Of a DNA stretch of 14,366 nucleotides, positions 12,434-14,366 are shown piece by piece; within the stretch, counting starts at the first letter, position 1; the number at the start of each line of letters is the position of its first letter. Under the pieces are notes generated by a model. That model did no database searches. It was not told the origin of the DNA and was given only the letters and a program-made list of their open reading frames with translations. Source of the DNA: UBA1161 sp049520395 (GTDB taxonomy: Bacteria; Planctomycetota; Phycisphaerae; Tepidisphaerales; Tepidisphaeraceae); NCBI GenBank assembly GCA_049520395.1, contig JBEKPV010000079.1:1-14366 (forward strand), read 5' to 3'. Position numbers and translations under genes: made by a program.

Positions 12434-13855
12434 TCACGATTGCGCACCCCTCCGCCTCTCCATTTCCTCATCCCGCGCTCTAAGCGAATCATAAATGGGC
12501 AAATTCCCAAAAAGCTCCGGCACCGCGTATGCCGTCAGCGACGCCGCCATCATTGGCAAAATCAGCGTCCAGCTCCCCGTCATCTCCAGCAATAAAACCA
12601 CCCCCGTCAGCGGCGACCGCACCACCGCCGTAAAACACGCCGCCATCGCCACGATTGCAAAAGCCGCCGGATCGGAGTGAACATGTCTCAAGCCGGAGTT
12701 CGCCGCCCCAAATGCGTTCCCCACCAAGGCTCCCAGCACCAGCAGCGGCGCAAAAATTCCCCCCGGCGCTCCGCACCCATAGGACGCCATCGTCAATGCG
12801 AATCTCATCGCCAGCAGTGCGATGATCGCCCCCCAGGCGAGCCGTCCCTCGATCGCCGTCTGCGCCAAATTCTCACCTCCTCCGACCGACCCCGGCGCGA
12901 ACCACGCAATCAAACCCGCCGCCGCCCCGACCACCGCCCCTTTCGTCCCCGGCGGCCAACGTCGCGCACGATCGAATAGCCGCAACGACCGCAGAAGTGA
13001 AACATTAAACGCCAAACCCACAAACCCCACCGCGACACCCAGCACAAAATATTCCGGCAATACATCCGCCGTCACCGCCGGCAGCGCCGCCACTCGAAAA
13101 TCCGGCGCATTGCCCAGCATTGCCCGCAGCACCAGTGTCCCGCTGATGCAAGCGATCAGCGTCGCGCTAAACACGCGCGCCGAAAATCGATGCAGCAATT
13201 CCTCCACGACAAAGATCACCGCCGCCAGCGGCGAGTTAAACGCCACCGCCAGCCCCGCCCCCGCCCCGGCCGCGATCAGCGTCCACGGCTCGGTTACAAA
13301 TCGCCGCAGCGCATCGCTCGCCAATCGTCCGATCGTTCCTCCCATCTGCACCGTCGGCCCCTCCCTCCCCAGCGCCAGCCCGCTTCCGATGCTCAGCGAT
13401 CCGCCGACTAATTTCACCAATAGGATATGCGCCTCCGCCGGCCGCAGATGCGCCCGAAGCACCGCCTCGACGCGCGGTATCCCGCTCCCGGCCGTCTGCG
13501 GCGCCAGTCTCTGCGTCAGCCACGACCCCATCCACGCGCCGCCCGCGCAAAATCCCGTCGGAATCACCCACCCGATCCACCCCGCCGCGTGCGAATGACC
13601 AAAAACCACCACCTCCGTGCGCAAATGCCCAAACCAGGAGAGCGAAAGTCGAAACGCCGCCCCCACGACGCCGACCACCGCCCCCACGATCGCCGCCGCC
13701 GCCATCAGCCCCAGCCACTGCCCCGGCCGCTGCGGCAATCGGTCCTCTGCTTCCGCAATCCCCCCCATCACCTCCGTAACCAGCGTCTCCCGCCGCACCC
13801 CCGCGCCACCGCCCCCGGCGGCCTGCGGCTCCGAAACGAAATCCGGCTGCTCCAT
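12434..13855 (-). CDS. ClC-type chloride channel/proton antiporter (EriC-like)
   Basis: This is a membrane protein of 473 residues with about 18 short helices and no CBS domains. The selectivity-filter motifs are in order: GSGIPRVE (123-130), GREGPTVQ (163-170) with the gating glutamate Glu165, GGIFAP (365-370), and Tyr455 in NLPIYDSL. The internal proton glutamate of E. coli ClC-ec1 (Glu203) is matched by Glu219 in VIFVVEEL. Having both glutamates points to chloride/proton exchange rather than a passive channel. The N-terminal 42 residues are a Gly/Ala-rich cytosolic tail. The ATG at 13855 is supported by GGAG nine bases upstream. It is convergent with fumarase and divergent from the universal stress protein. 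It could serve acid resistance or chloride balance. Confidence 0.94.
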   Translation of the reverse strand: MEQPDFVSEPQAAGGGGAGVRRETLVTEVMGGIAEAEDRLPQRPGQWLGLMAAAAIVGAVVGVVGAAFRLSLSWFGHLRTEVVVFGHSHAAGWIGWVIPTGFCAGGAWMGSWLTQRLAPQTAGSGIPRVEAVLRAHLRPAEAHILLVKLVGGSLSIGSGLALGREGPTVQMGGTIGRLASDALRRFVTEPWTLIAAGAGAGLAVAFNSPLAAVIFVVEELLHRFSARVFSATLIACISGTLVLRAMLGNAPDFRVAALPAVTADVLPEYFVLGVAVGFVGLAFNVSLLRSLRLFDRARRWPPGTKGAVVGAAAGLIAWFAPGSVGGGENLAQTAIEGRLAWGAIIALLAMRFALTMASYGCGAPGGIFAPLLVLGALVGNAFGAANSGLRHVHSDPAAFAIVAMAACFTAVVRSPLTGVVLLLEMTGSWTLILPMMAASLTAYAVPELFGNLPIYDSLRARDEEMERRRGAQS

Positions 13856-13875
13856 GGCGTCGCACTCCAGCCAAT

Positions 13876-13905
13876 TTCACAAACACGACCCTACTAGCAT
13901 ACAAT
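13876..13905 (+). promoter_or_regulatory. Promoter of the universal stress protein gene
   Basis: TTCACA (13876-13881, five of six -35 bases) and TACAAT (13900-13905, five of six -10 bases) have an 18-base spacer. Transcription would begin near 13912, giving a leader of about 22-34 bases. The element lies in the gap to the divergent ClC gene. Confidence 0.55.
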
Positions 13906-13945
13906 CTTCCCGCTACAGCCACGCGCTGGTTGGGTGAATTCGCTC

Positions 13946-14366
13946 GTGCAAAGCATATTGGCTCCAATTGATTTCTCCTCAGTGACCGACGCCGTCGTCA
14001 AGACCGCCGTCCACCTCGCCGCCGCCTTCAACGCCAAACTCATTTTCGTCCACGTCGCCAGCCCCGACGCCGATTTCGACGCCGGCCAATTGCGCTCCGA
14101 CGTCTCCCGCCAAGGCGTCGCTCTGGAAATGCACAGCGCTCGCCACGCCCTGCAAAAAATCGAAATCGACTGCAAATCCGCCGGCGTCGACGCCAAGGCC
14201 CTCCTCGTCCGCGGCTCCTCCTTGCGCGGCAACCCCATCCGCAAAATCCTGCAAGAAATTTCCCGCCTAAAGCCCGACCTCATCGTGCTAGGCTCCCACG
14301 GCCACGGTCTGATCCACGACGTCCTAATGGGAAGCACCAGCGCCGCCGTCATCCACAAAGCCGCTT
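13946..14366 (+). CDS. Universal stress protein (UspA family), cut by the window end
   Basis: This is a cytosolic alpha/beta protein of the UspA fold, cut at its C-terminus by the window edge. 140 residues are visible, nearly the full length of a 140-150 residue Usp domain (a tandem domain could follow). It begins MQSILAPIDFSS, the first strand of the fold, then VKTAVHLAAAFNAKLIFVHV (18-37). The nucleotide-binding pattern G-x2-G-x9-G-(S/T) is seen at 116-130: GSHG, nine residues, then GS, so it is probably an ATP-binding member. GTG 13946 has GGTGA eight bases upstream; the in-frame GTG at 13934 would add four residues (MNSL). Long minus-strand frames here are mere shadows. It shares a divergent promoter region with the ClC gene. 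Confidence 0.92.
   Translation, partial: MQSILAPIDFSSVTDAVVKTAVHLAAAFNAKLIFVHVASPDADFDAGQLRSDVSRQGVALEMHSARHALQKIEIDCKSAGVDAKALLVRGSSLRGNPIRKILQEISRLKPDLIVLGSHGHGLIHDVLMGSTSAAVIHKAA

Noticed and set aside
13894..14358. Minus-strand 154-codon frame at the right edge
   Set aside because: The plus strand encodes a clear universal stress protein with an intact nucleotide-binding pattern.

Overview
The window is high-GC bacterial chromosome with a strong preference for C or G at third codon positions. It holds fourteen protein-coding loci, one of them broken and one running off the right edge. I saw no rRNA, tRNA, CRISPR array, transposase or phage gene. Gene content (DUF2934, DUF433, class II fumarase, EriC-type ClC, a second-type short Rho), patchy Shine-Dalgarno use and the CACAGAG-type repeat fit a Planctomycetota-like soil or water bacterium. 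That placement is inference, and the Verrucomicrobiota/Acidobacteriota side of the tree is not excluded.

Left part (1-4374): a secreted helix-rich protein of unknown function (145-1179) meets a RidA-family deaminase (1639-1181, minus) tail to tail. The ridA gene diverges from a class I SAM-dependent methyltransferase (1689-2513). That gene in turn meets a minus-strand pair: a gamma-glutamylcyclotransferase-like gene (3860-3315) interrupted by one in-frame TAG, and 21 bases further a degenerate methyltransferase-fold protein (3293-2517, GTG start). Bases 3861-4374 carry no convincing gene but hold several small inverted repeats.

Middle (4375-7048): a small DUF2934 protein, then a translationally coupled minus-strand pair (a YqeY/GatB-tail protein overlapping by ATGA an exported Bcp-type peroxiredoxin). 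Divergent from it, behind an extended -10 promoter and a leader of about 100 bases, is a short transcription terminator Rho that lacks the usual N-terminal helical domain.

Right part (7049-14366): a DUF433 antitoxin-like gene with its own promoter but no partner toxin, followed directly by a large imperfect inverted repeat built of CACAGAG-like words. Then comes a tightly packed run: aldo/keto reductase, a stand-alone LigD-type 3'-phosphoesterase domain protein, and a polytopic GT-C-type glycosyltransferase. Fumarase C follows behind its own promoter. A hairpin separates it from a convergent ClC chloride/proton antiporter, which is divergent from a universal stress protein cut by the window end.

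The genes are mostly housekeeping and do not form one obvious pathway. The most notable points are the nonsense-interrupted cyclotransferase, the N-terminally reduced Rho, the free-standing phosphoesterase domain, the orphan DUF433 gene that runs into a repeat after three codons of a possible lost partner, and several genes whose -10 box lies only 6-7 bases before the ATG, suggesting leaderless mRNAs.
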